Shown: one piece after another, positions 15,864 through 21,685 of the stretch
How the letters are laid out: each line of letters begins with the position of its first letter
Position numbering within the stretch: the stretch's first letter is position 1
NCBI GenBank assembly: GCA_002388905.1
Contig: DGNJ01000058.1
Span: forward strand, 29,941 to 57,749
Direction of reading: 5' to 3'
DNA: 27,809 nt
From: Cellvibrionales bacterium UBA4495
GTDB lineage: Bacteria; Pseudomonadota; Gammaproteobacteria; Pseudomonadales; Porticoccaceae
Made by a program: the position numbers and the translations under genes
The notes under the pieces: model-generated
Told to the model about the DNA's origin: nothing
The model's database searches: none
Seen by the model: the letters and a program-made list of their open reading frames with translations, nothing else

Positions 15864-16369
15864 TTAAGAGCCGGTCATGATCAGAACTTTGCTTAAAAAA
15901 TGGGACGATTCGCAATTCGATGCAATGGTGAAACAGCGTGTTGGAATTGCCAGGAATTACATAGCCAAAAGTGGAGAACCGACAGAAGATGAGATTGACT
16001 GGGCTTGCAATAGATTTGCTCGTGAATTTGTCTTGAGAAATATTGGTCGAGAAGACTCCGATCAAATTGCACACATAAAGGCAAAGATTCACAATTCAAG
16101 GCAAGGAATTCAGGTATTGTTTCAGGAAGATGGTTATGACGAAAACTTCGCACGAACGCTTTCATTTGTATGTGTTGCCTGGGACTCAGACTCATACAAA
16201 AAGAAAAGACTCAAGCACAATCTCACCCTTAATTATCTGCTTAAAAAGCATACTGATTTCGGTGCATTTTTTACGGAATCACTGCTCCTTAAACAAAACT
16301 CTTAACAAAAGCAGGAAGCGAGAACGACAAACCGTCGCTTCGCTTTAGTTTGTCGCCCTGCTGCGGGCG
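15864..16369 (+). mobile_element. integron cassette 1
   Basis: The cassette runs from the TT of GTTAAGAG (15863-15870) to the G of the next core site GTTAGGC (16369-16375). Its R'' box CTCTTAAC (16299-16306) is the exact reverse complement of its own 5' end over 8 bases, which confirms both limits. It carries one gene. Confidence 0.85.
15877..16305 (+). CDS. hypothetical protein, cassette 1
   Basis: This 142-aa protein of unknown family has no signal peptide or membrane segment. It is rich in charged residues and predicted mostly helical. Features to note are WDDSQFDAMVKQRVGIARNY at the N-terminus, a central acidic and aromatic stretch (QEDGYDENFARTLSFVCVAW) and a basic KKKRLKHNL patch near residues 109-117. 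The start ATG follows AAGAGCC at the cassette's own 5' end, so the core site itself may help to supply the ribosome-binding region. The TAA stop lies inside the attC R'' box. AT content is higher than in the surrounding chromosome, which fits acquisition. I do not recognise it and assign no function. Confidence 0.75.
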   Translation: MIRTLLKKWDDSQFDAMVKQRVGIARNYIAKSGEPTEDEIDWACNRFAREFVLRNIGREDSDQIAHIKAKIHNSRQGIQVLFQEDGYDENFARTLSFVCVAWDSDSYKKKRLKHNLTLNYLLKKHTDFGAFFTESLLLKQNS

Positions 16370-16375
16370 TTAGGC
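16299..16375 (+). repeat. attC site of cassette 1
   Basis: The R'' box CTCTTAAC (16299-16306) and R' box GTTAGGC (16369-16375) bound an imperfect inverted repeat. Inner arms include GCAGG with CCTGC and GACAAAC with GTTTGTC, around a short TCGCTTCGC-type loop. The length is about 77 bp. Confidence 0.87.
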
Positions 16376-17109
16376 AACCTATGAAATTCCGCGACGCTAT
16401 TCGAACCCTATTATCCGGCAAGCCCGAAGGACTTACGCCGCAAGAACTGCGTGACTTGATTAAGGCCAACTACCCAGATCTCTATGGAACAGCTTCGCAT
16501 CGAAGAAATGTCGATAAGGGCCATTACAAAGATTTAGACCACGCGCTACTTGCGCAGATTTATGTAGTGCAGCGAAATGCAACCGACATCTACTCTGACC
16601 GCTCAGAGAAGCCGATGAGATTGAGCCTCGCGGGTGAATGTTCACCTATGCTAGAGAGCGAGGAAGATGTTGAAGATACGATAGCTGCCGAAAACCTAGA
16701 AAAGTTGGAAAAAGGTCAGGGGACGCTATATCTCCTCGGCACTAACCTCTTTACAAAGAACGGGAAGGAGATCGTAAAAATCGGTATCACGACAGGCCCT
16801 GTTCAAGCTAGAATTAATCAACTCTACAATACAAGCGTTCCCTACCGCTTCCGTGTAATTCAGGAAATCGAAACAGCCAGCTACTCTGAATTAGAACAGG
16901 CATTGCACAAGTTGTTTGACCCCTTTCGTATCAACAAGTCCCGAGAATTTTTTAGTGAGGACTGCCTGGAGTTCGTTGATACATTGATTGATATTCACAG
17001 AAAAATTTGTGGTGCGGAGGGTGCCTAACAATTCAATGTTGGCCGACACAGCAAGCGTCGGCTTTGAAAAACAGGCATCAAAACGCTTGCTGTGCAGCAA
17101 ATTGGGGCG
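16370..17109 (+). mobile_element. integron cassette 2
   Basis: The cassette runs from GTTAGGC (crossover after G16369) to G17109 of GTTATGT. The R'' box GCCTAAC (17023-17029) is the exact reverse complement of its 5' end GTTAGGC. It has one gene, starting 11 bp after the cassette boundary. Confidence 0.87.
16381..17028 (+). CDS. GIY-YIG (T5orf172/MUG113-like) domain protein with N-terminal helical domain
   Basis: The C-terminal half (about residues 115-213) reads like the T5orf172 branch of the GIY-YIG fold. It opens with TLYLLGTNLFTKNGKEIVKI, then KIGITTGPVQARINQLYNTS (lysine, glycine and arginine of the fold), a central ELEQALHKLF helix with the conserved Glu and His, and SREFFSED with the REFF motif. 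The N-terminal 80 residues (LTPQELRDLIKANYPDLY, then HRRNVDKGHYKDLDHALLAQ) look like a winged-helix module of the HARE-HTH kind linked to restriction and chromatin proteins. I am less sure of that. Relatives are found in phages and mobile elements, and some act as nucleases. A DNA-processing or defence role is an inference. TAA lies in the attC R'' box. Confidence 0.8.
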   Translation: MKFRDAIRTLLSGKPEGLTPQELRDLIKANYPDLYGTASHRRNVDKGHYKDLDHALLAQIYVVQRNATDIYSDRSEKPMRLSLAGECSPMLESEEDVEDTIAAENLEKLEKGQGTLYLLGTNLFTKNGKEIVKIGITTGPVQARINQLYNTSVPYRFRVIQEIETASYSELEQALHKLFDPFRINKSREFFSEDCLEFVDTLIDIHRKICGAEGA

Positions 17110-17115
17110 TTATGT
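17023..17115 (+). repeat. attC site of cassette 2
   Basis: The R'' box is GCCTAAC (17023-17029) and the R' box is GTTATGT (17109-17115). The inner stem is strong: CACAGCAAGCGT and ACGCTTGCTGTG are perfect 12-bp complements. The length is about 93 bp. Confidence 0.9.
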
Positions 17116-17154
17116 TTCATTTTGAGCTAGCTGCATTTGCTAGGAGGCTTAATT

Positions 17155-17547
17155 TTGAAGGTTAAACAAATTAGCATATTTTTGGTGCTATTTTTTACGA
17201 CTCACTTTTCATCTTCTCATGAGTTAGCTGGATCGACTAGTTGTGATACGACCGGCGTTGGTGCTGGGAATACGGCATCATGCGGTGGGCGCGCGACAGA
17301 ATGTGTTACGACAGGAGTAGGTGCTGGCAACGATGTCGCATGCGGTGGCTTAGCCACGGTCTGCGAAACGACTGGAGTTGGCGCTGGCAATGACGCAGCA
17401 TGCGGGGGTATGGCGACCGAATGTGTTGCGACTGGCGTGGGAGCTGGGAATGATGCTGCATGTGGCGGTCTGGCTACTGGATGTAAAAGTACGGGCGTAG
17501 GTAAAGGAAACGATGTCGCTTGTGGAGGGCCACTAGGTCTTGAATAG
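17155..17547 (+). CDS. secreted protein of five 20-residue two-cysteine repeats
   Basis: This 130-aa protein has a signal peptide of about 22-25 residues (KQISIFLVLFFTTHFSSS). It is followed by five near-identical 20-residue units of the form C-x-x-TGVGAGN-x-x-x-CGG-x-A-T-x. Cysteines fall at 30/43, 50/63, 70/83, 90/103 and 110/123. The start is TTG 17155 because AGGAGG (17142-17147) sits 7 bases upstream; the in-frame TTG at 17137 lacks such a site. The DNA of the repeats differs mainly at third codon positions while the protein repeat is kept, which suggests selection on the protein. The regular cysteine spacing suggests a disulfide-bonded solenoid outside the cytoplasm. I do not recognise the family. 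Antifreeze-like, calcium-binding (GAGND) or adhesive roles are only possibilities. Confidence 0.8.
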   Translation: MKVKQISIFLVLFFTTHFSSSHELAGSTSCDTTGVGAGNTASCGGRATECVTTGVGAGNDVACGGLATVCETTGVGAGNDAACGGMATECVATGVGAGNDAACGGLATGCKSTGVGKGNDVACGGPLGLE

Positions 17548-17887
17548 CGAGCTTTTGGAGAGTGAACTTAATAGACTACAGGAAATAGCAGCCAGCACCC
17601 CGGTCATTAAGAGACTGTGGTTATTTGGCAGCCGCTATAGAATGGACCATAGCCCAGATAGCGATTTGGACATTGCAGTAGAGGTTGAATGGATTGCGGG
17701 ACAAGGCCTGGGCGCCTGCGAAGATCATTTTTCGCTGTGGTGCGCAACAGAGGAGAAGTTCAGAGATGCCATGACTTCTGGGTGTCCATGGGTAATTGAC
17801 ATTCAATGCTATGCGGGTGAAGAAGGGACACCAAACATCCACAGGTACCTGCAATCAGGAAGCAAGTTAATCTACGAAAAAACATAA
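17540..17887 (+). CDS. MNT-type nucleotidyltransferase domain protein
   Basis: This is a 115-aa minimal nucleotidyltransferase. The motif LFGSR at about residues 29-33, followed 10-12 residues later by DSDLDIAVEVE, is the GS...DxD signature of the polymerase-beta fold and supplies two metal-binding aspartates. A third acidic residue is likely in the VIDIQCY strand (Asp near residue 89). Many relatives are the MntA antitoxin partner of HEPN toxins and AMPylate them. No HEPN gene is adjacent here. The start is TTG 17540, with GGAGGG at 17524-17529, and it overlaps the upstream repeat-protein gene by 8 bp, implying coupled translation. TAA lies in the R'' box. Target and partner are unknown. Confidence 0.85.
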   Translation: MNSELLESELNRLQEIAASTPVIKRLWLFGSRYRMDHSPDSDLDIAVEVEWIAGQGLGACEDHFSLWCATEEKFRDAMTSGCPWVIDIQCYAGEEGTPNIHRYLQSGSKLIYEKT

Positions 17888-17939
17888 CAAATACAGGCAG
17901 CGGACGCCAATATCCGCGCCGCTGCTGTAGGCGTTAAGC
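17882..17939 (+). repeat. attC site of cassette 3
   Basis: The R'' box is ACATAAC (17882-17888) and the R' box is GTTAAGC (17933-17939). The inner arms GGCAGCGG and CCGCTGCT surround a short central segment. At about 58 bp it is the shortest attC in the array. Confidence 0.87.
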
Positions 17940-17945
17940 TTCATT

Positions 17946-17987
17946 TGTCCCCTCTGATGCTTACACGGAAACTCTAACCAGGGGACA
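17946..17987 (+). repeat. inverted repeat TGTCCCCT/AGGGGACA in leader of last cassette gene
   Basis: Perfect 8-bp arms (17946-17953 and 17980-17987) are separated by 26 nt and lie 20 nt upstream of the ATG at 18007. It may form a leader hairpin or mark an operator. No function can be read from it. Confidence 0.5.
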
Positions 17988-18006
17988 TCAAAAAGAGGAA
18001 ATAATC

Positions 18007-18234
18007 ATGTTATCAAAAATCGTCGTAAATCTTTACACGGTGCTCCTTGAAATCGGGCTCTGGCTTATTCTTATTGCCGGGTTAATTGGTGGTTGGCAAG
18101 CCGGAGGCTTTTTGGGTGCGATAGGCGGTCTTATTTCATCGGCAATCTTTGGTGCCGTTTTCTTTGGCGCGTTTCTGGTCCTCAATGATATTCGTGCCAG
18201 AGTCAAGGTGATTGAAGAAAGACAACAGACCTAG
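18007..18234 (+). CDS. small two-helix membrane protein, last cassette segment
   Basis: This 75-aa protein has two predicted transmembrane segments, about residues 12-32 (LLEIGLWLILIAGLIGG) and 38-60 (GAIGGLISSAIFGAVFFGAF). A short charged cytoplasmic tail (DIRARVKVIEERQQ) is probably a helix. AGAGGA lies a few bases before ATG 18007, a good ribosome site. Glycine-rich small hydrophobic proteins like this are common in integron cassettes, and none of their roles is settled. It is AT-richer than the chromosome. The TAG stop touches the degraded R''-like box of the final attC. I do not recognise a named family. Confidence 0.75.
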   Translation: MLSKIVVNLYTVLLEIGLWLILIAGLIGGWQAGGFLGAIGGLISSAIFGAVFFGAFLVLNDIRARVKVIEERQQT

Positions 18235-18333
18235 TCTAGACAAGGACGGGCAGCGCGAACGCCAAACCGCCATTCTGTTCCGGTTTGGCGTCCACTGCTT
18301 TCGCCAGCTTCCCCAACGGGTGGACGGCTAGAC
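18234..18333 (+). repeat. degraded terminal attC site
   Basis: The inner arms are strong: ACGCCAAACCG (18259-18269) and CGGTTTGGCGT (18281-18291) are perfect 11-bp complements. The outer boxes are poor: GTCTAGAC (18234-18241) replaces R'' and GCTAGAC (18327-18333), one mismatch from GTTRRRY, replaces R'. It marks the probable right end of the integron. Confidence 0.62.
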
Positions 18334-18386
18334 GCCAATTGCCCGCGAATATTCACGCTCGCTCGTGCACAACCGGTAGCAATTTG

Positions 18387-19031
18387 TTACTGGTGATCGA
18401 GAATAACGCAATCCACCTGGCGGGGGCCATGGGCACCAAGCTGGATGGTCTGCTCCACATCGGCGGTGCGGGAGGGGCCGGTAATCAGGTGGATTGCCCG
18501 GGGTGTGTCGGCCATGGCCGGCCAGTGGTGCGGGAGATCTTCCAGGTACCAGAGCAGGTCCTTTCTTTCGACAACCAGCACCAGGTGTTCCACCAGGAAC
18601 AGGAGGCGGGCGCTGCAGGTGATGCTGGAGACCGCCACGGTGCCGGTCTCGGCAATGGCCGCCCCGGCTTTTGCCAGCCCCCAGTGACCGCTGGGGCCCG
18701 CGGCTTCGGCAAGCGGCAACGGGCTCCAGTTCAGTGGACTGTCGGCAAATGTCCGGCACAGGCAAACAGGGCCGGTTTCCGCCAGGTCCCGGCGGCGGTC
18801 GGCGAGCCAGGCCGGAAGTGACGAGGCGTTTTCGAGTTGGTGGACCCGGGCGGCGCTCTTTTCGGCATTGCGAGTGAACCAGTCCAGCGCATTGTCGCCG
18901 GGAGCGGGCGGTTGCACCGGTTCTCCCGCCGTGTCCTTGAGCCTGGCAAAGGCTGCCTCCAGCTCGCGGCCGTCAGGGCGCTCGGTGTCTTGCCCGCCGA
19001 TGCGCGCCAGTATCCGATCCCTGGCCGTCAT
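18387..19031 (-). CDS. lutC: lactate utilization protein LutC
   Basis: LutC is one of three proteins that replace a flavin lactate dehydrogenase in L-lactate oxidation to pyruvate in many bacteria; it carries the LUD domain. Family marks in the 214-aa protein are GLAKAGAAIAETGTVAV, a central hydrophobic strand LLFLVEHLVLVV, and the C-terminal GPSRTADVEQTIQLGAHGP, the hallmark of LutC/YkgG. I start it at ATG 19031, which forms an ATGA overlap with the lutB stop. An upstream in-frame ATG at 19127 would lie deep inside lutB. This is the last gene of the lutABC operon. Its 3' end is about 54 bp from the integron boundary, so insertion there left the gene intact. Confidence 0.92.
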   Translation of the reverse strand: MTARDRILARIGGQDTERPDGRELEAAFARLKDTAGEPVQPPAPGDNALDWFTRNAEKSAARVHQLENASSLPAWLADRRRDLAETGPVCLCRTFADSPLNWSPLPLAEAAGPSGHWGLAKAGAAIAETGTVAVSSITCSARLLFLVEHLVLVVERKDLLWYLEDLPHHWPAMADTPRAIHLITGPSRTADVEQTIQLGAHGPRQVDCVILDHQ

Positions 19032-20473
19032 GGTTTGTCTCCGGGCCGGGCTCCGGCGGCGCTGTTGCGGTACTGCGCCTGGAACGTACCGCCGGGTGGT
19101 GCCGGGAAGTCCCGGTACCGGGTCCATCGGCCCAGCAGCGGCAGGCGGGAAAAACCGCCCCGATGACCACTCAGCCGGGATAACAGGGCCACGCCCAGGG
19201 CCGTAAGGCGGCGGTAAAGCCGGGGGCGTGCCGCCAGCCGGCAGAAAAGGCGCACCAGGCGCGTGTCGAGCTTGTTGCCGTGCTGTCTTTTTTCCCGGTT
19301 ACGCAACTTTCGCATCAGGCCGGGCAGGGGGATCTTGACCGGACAGACAGCCTCGCAGCGGCCGCAGAAGGTACTGGCATTGGCGAGCTGGTAATCGTCC
19401 CTGTTGCCGCGCAGAAGCGGGGTCAACACGGCGCCCATGGGCCCCGGATAAACACTCCCGTAGGCATGACCGCCCACGGCCTGGTAAACCGGGCAATGGT
19501 TCATGCAGGCGCCGCAGCGGATGCAGTGCAGCATTTCCCGGTATTCGCTGTCCAGCAGGTCGCTGCGGCCGTTGTCCAGCAATATCACGTGAAATTCCGT
19601 GGATTCCGCTCCGGCTTGCCGGCCCGGACCGGCGAAAAACGAGGTATAGGTGGTCATCGCCTGGCCCGTGGCGCTACGGCCCAGCACGCGCAGTATGGCC
19701 GAGGCATCGTCCCAGGTGGGTACGACCTTCTCGATGGAAGCGAGGACGATGTGCACGGGCGGCTGGGTCGCTGTCAGGTCGGCATTGCCCTCGTTGGTTA
19801 CCACTACCGCCGTGCCCGTTTCGGCAATGAGCATGTTGGCCCCTGTGATGCCCACATCCGCGGTCAGATAGCGGTCGCGTATGACGGTGCGGGCCTCGTC
19901 GACGATGGCTTTTACCTCGGAGAGATCCCGCTCTCCCAGCGCGTGGTGTGTTTCGAAGAGTTTGCGGATATCGCCGCGGCTTTTGTGCACCGCCGGCGCC
20001 ACGATATGGCTGGGGCGCTCGCCGGCAAGCTGGAGGATGTACTCCCCCAGGTCGGTTTCCAGGGGTTCGATGCCGGCGCTTTTCAGGGCGGCGTTGAGGT
20101 CCACCTCCTCGCTGATCATGGACTTGCTTTTGGTGGCGAGCCGGGCATTCCGGGAGCGACAAAGGTCGACGACGATGTCGCGCATATCCTGTGCCGTTTC
20201 CGCCCAGTGCACCTGGCCGCCGGCGGCCTGTACCTGGCTTTCGAAATGGCGAAGGTACAGATTCAGGTCTGCCAGAGACTTCGCACGCACCTGGCGTGCC
20301 CGCTCCCGCATGGCCTCGAAATTGCCCACCCCGGACACCGCCGCCTCGCGCTTGTCGACAAAACCGCTGCTCGCCCGGTCCAGTGCCCGGCGCAGTTGGT
20401 GGTCGTTCAGGGCGGCACCGGAACGGCTGATAAAGTCCCCTTCGGGCTGCCAGTGATTAACGGCGCCGCTCAT
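19028..20473 (-). CDS. lutB: lactate utilization iron-sulfur protein LutB
   Basis: LutB is the iron-sulfur and LUD-domain subunit of the LutABC L-lactate oxidation complex. The N-terminal LUD part includes AETAQDMRDIVVDL, SKSMISEEVDLNAAL, ADVGITGANMLIAETGTAVV and TQPPVHIVLASIEKVVPT. The C-terminal ferredoxin-like part has two 4Fe-4S motifs, CIRCGACMNHCPVYQAVGGH and CGRCEAVCPVKIPLPGLM. The length of 481 aa is normal. It overlaps lutA by 4 bp on one side and lutC by 4 bp on the other, so all three are translationally coupled. The carboxyl tail of about 40 residues after RDFPAPPGGTFQAQYR is variable. Confidence 0.95.
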   Translation of the reverse strand: MSGAVNHWQPEGDFISRSGAALNDHQLRRALDRASSGFVDKREAAVSGVGNFEAMRERARQVRAKSLADLNLYLRHFESQVQAAGGQVHWAETAQDMRDIVVDLCRSRNARLATKSKSMISEEVDLNAALKSAGIEPLETDLGEYILQLAGERPSHIVAPAVHKSRGDIRKLFETHHALGERDLSEVKAIVDEARTVIRDRYLTADVGITGANMLIAETGTAVVVTNEGNADLTATQPPVHIVLASIEKVVPTWDDASAILRVLGRSATGQAMTTYTSFFAGPGRQAGAESTEFHVILLDNGRSDLLDSEYREMLHCIRCGACMNHCPVYQAVGGHAYGSVYPGPMGAVLTPLLRGNRDDYQLANASTFCGRCEAVCPVKIPLPGLMRKLRNREKRQHGNKLDTRLVRLFCRLAARPRLYRRLTALGVALLSRLSGHRGGFSRLPLLGRWTRYRDFPAPPGGTFQAQYRNSAAGARPGDKP

Positions 20474-21255
20474 GGCCGGGGGTCGCCGATGCCGGGGGTA
20501 TCCAGGTCGCCCGCCAGCACTTCGGCGATATGGCGCACCTCGACGGGTTTCAGGCCGGGGTCCTGTCGCTCCTGTCGTTTGAGCTTGCCGGCGATATGGA
20601 TCAGGCAGGAGACGTCGCCTCCCACCAGCAGTTCGGCGCCCGTGTGTCGCACCGCGTCGGTCTTGTCCTCGACCATGCGGTTGGCGATAGCCGGAAACTT
20701 TGTGCAGAACGTGCCGCCGAAACCGCAGCAGACATCGCGGCCGGGAATTTCCCGGATTTCGGCGAGCTCGGCCAGAAGGTCTCGCGGCTGAGAGCGTATG
20801 CCCAGTTCGCGCAGTCCCGCGCAGCTGTCGTGGTAGGCCGCTTCCCGGGGCGCAGGGCCCGGGGCGGGGCGGAAATCCACCACCTCCACCAGGAAACGGG
20901 TCAATTCATGGACTTTGTCGCAAAAGGCGTTCACTTCCGGGCGCCGGGAATCCCCCTCGAACAGGGGCGGGTAGTGTTCCCGGAGCATGGCGGCGCAGGA
21001 GCCGGAAGGGGTTACCAGGTAATCGAAGTCCCGGAAGCTTTCGACAACCTGCCAGGCCAGGCGCCGGGCGTCGGCTGGCAGGCCGTTGTTATAGGCCACC
21101 TGCCCACAGCAGCTTTGGGGCGGTACGGTAACCCGGCAGCCCGCTTCCTCGAGCAGCCGAATGGTGGCAAACCCGACACTCGGGCGCATCAGGTCCACCG
21201 GGCAGGTGACGAACAGGCCGACGTGCGGCTTTTCGGAACGACCGGTTGACGTCAT
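20470..21255 (-). CDS. lutA: lactate utilization protein LutA (CCG-domain iron-sulfur oxidoreductase)
   Basis: LutA belongs to the glycolate-oxidase/heterodisulfide-reductase iron-sulfur family and works with LutB and LutC in lactate oxidation. The 261-aa protein has two cysteine-rich CCG domains: QSCCGQVAYNNG near residues 47-58 and CCGFGGTFCTKFP near 178-190. Further conserved cysteines occur in TPSGSCAAML and HDSCAGLRELG. It is the first gene of lutABC. Its start lies 85 nt downstream of the ferredoxin stop, so it may be read from the same transcript or have its own promoter; I see no clear terminator or strong promoter in that gap. No lctP permease or regulator gene is in view. Confidence 0.94.
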   Translation of the reverse strand: MTSTGRSEKPHVGLFVTCPVDLMRPSVGFATIRLLEEAGCRVTVPPQSCCGQVAYNNGLPADARRLAWQVVESFRDFDYLVTPSGSCAAMLREHYPPLFEGDSRRPEVNAFCDKVHELTRFLVEVVDFRPAPGPAPREAAYHDSCAGLRELGIRSQPRDLLAELAEIREIPGRDVCCGFGGTFCTKFPAIANRMVEDKTDAVRHTGAELLVGGDVSCLIHIAGKLKRQERQDPGLKPVEVRHIAEVLAGDLDTPGIGDPRP

Positions 21256-21340
21256 GGCCGCTTAGGGCGGGTCGGGGACGTCGAGGGCAGGCCTGCGGGG
21301 GAAACGGCCCTATTTCCTTGCCGGGACCTGCAATCCCCGA

Positions 21341-21661
21341 TCAATACTGGGATTCGGGCACTCGAACCACCAGGCCGTCCAGTTCCTCGGTGACGACGAT
21401 CTGGCAGCTAAGGCGGCTGTTGGGCTTGGGGTCGAGCACGCATTCGAGCATATCCAGTTCGGTTTCGCTGGGGGGGTCCAGCTTGTCGAACCAGCTCTCG
21501 TCCACATAACAGTGGCAGGTGGCACAGCTGCAGGTGCCCCCGCAGTCGGCAATAATGCCGTTGACCATATTGTTGACCGCGCCCTGCATGACGGTAGTGC
21601 CGTCCTCCACGTGGATGTCGTGGGCAGTGCCGTCGAATTCGATGTATTTAACCAATGCCAT
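21341..21661 (-). CDS. 2Fe-2S adrenodoxin-type ferredoxin
   Basis: This 106-aa soluble electron carrier has the vertebrate/putidaredoxin-type 2Fe-2S motif: CGGTCSCATC gives the first three cluster cysteines (C-x5-C-x2-C), and the fourth is in RLSCQIVV about 36 residues later. VKYIEFDGTAHDIHVEDGTT and PPSETELDMLECV are typical of the family. Such ferredoxins usually pass electrons from a FAD reductase to a cytochrome P450 or hydroxylase. AGGGAG lies before the ATG. It is 24 nt downstream of the reductase gene, and the two form a redox pair. No P450 is visible in the window, so the terminal acceptor must be elsewhere. Confidence 0.93.
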   Translation of the reverse strand: MALVKYIEFDGTAHDIHVEDGTTVMQGAVNNMVNGIIADCGGTCSCATCHCYVDESWFDKLDPPSETELDMLECVLDPKPNSRLSCQIVVTEELDGLVVRVPESQY

Positions 21662-21685
21662 GGTAAATCTCCCTGGAAATTCCGA

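Larger units (their letters stand above)
17110..17933 (+). mobile_element. integron cassette 3, carrying two overlapping genes
   Basis: The 5' end GTTATGT (17109-17115) and the R'' box ACATAAC (17882-17888) are exact reverse complements, so the whole 824 bp is one cassette unit. No attC-like repeat lies between the two genes, which overlap by 8 bp. Confidence 0.87.
15119..18333. mobile_element. small chromosomal integron with inactivated integrase and four cassette segments
   Basis: A broken integron-type tyrosine recombinase gene points left. Gene cassettes point right from an insertion point at 15863, each closed by an attC-like imperfect inverted repeat. Coding sequence in the cassettes is visibly more AT-rich than the flanking chromosome, and the cassette proteins do not belong to the neighbouring pathways. 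The stop codons of the first three cassettes lie inside their R'' boxes, as is usual in integrons. The element sits between the diguanylate cyclase gene and the 3' end of lutC. The right limit is the degraded attC at about 18234-18333. Confidence 0.9.

Noticed and set aside
17230-17530. 60-bp tandem periodicity considered as CRISPR or satellite DNA
   Set aside because: The units are contiguous with no spacers, diverge at third codon positions, and translate to a regular protein repeat, so this is a coding repeat.
17540-17887. Classical MNT/HEPN toxin-antitoxin pair
   Set aside because: The nucleotidyltransferase has no HEPN gene beside it; its only cassette partner is an exported cysteine-repeat protein.
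19280-20791. Plus-strand open frame opposite lutB and lutA
   Set aside because: Shadow of the well-supported lut genes; no domain or ribosome site.
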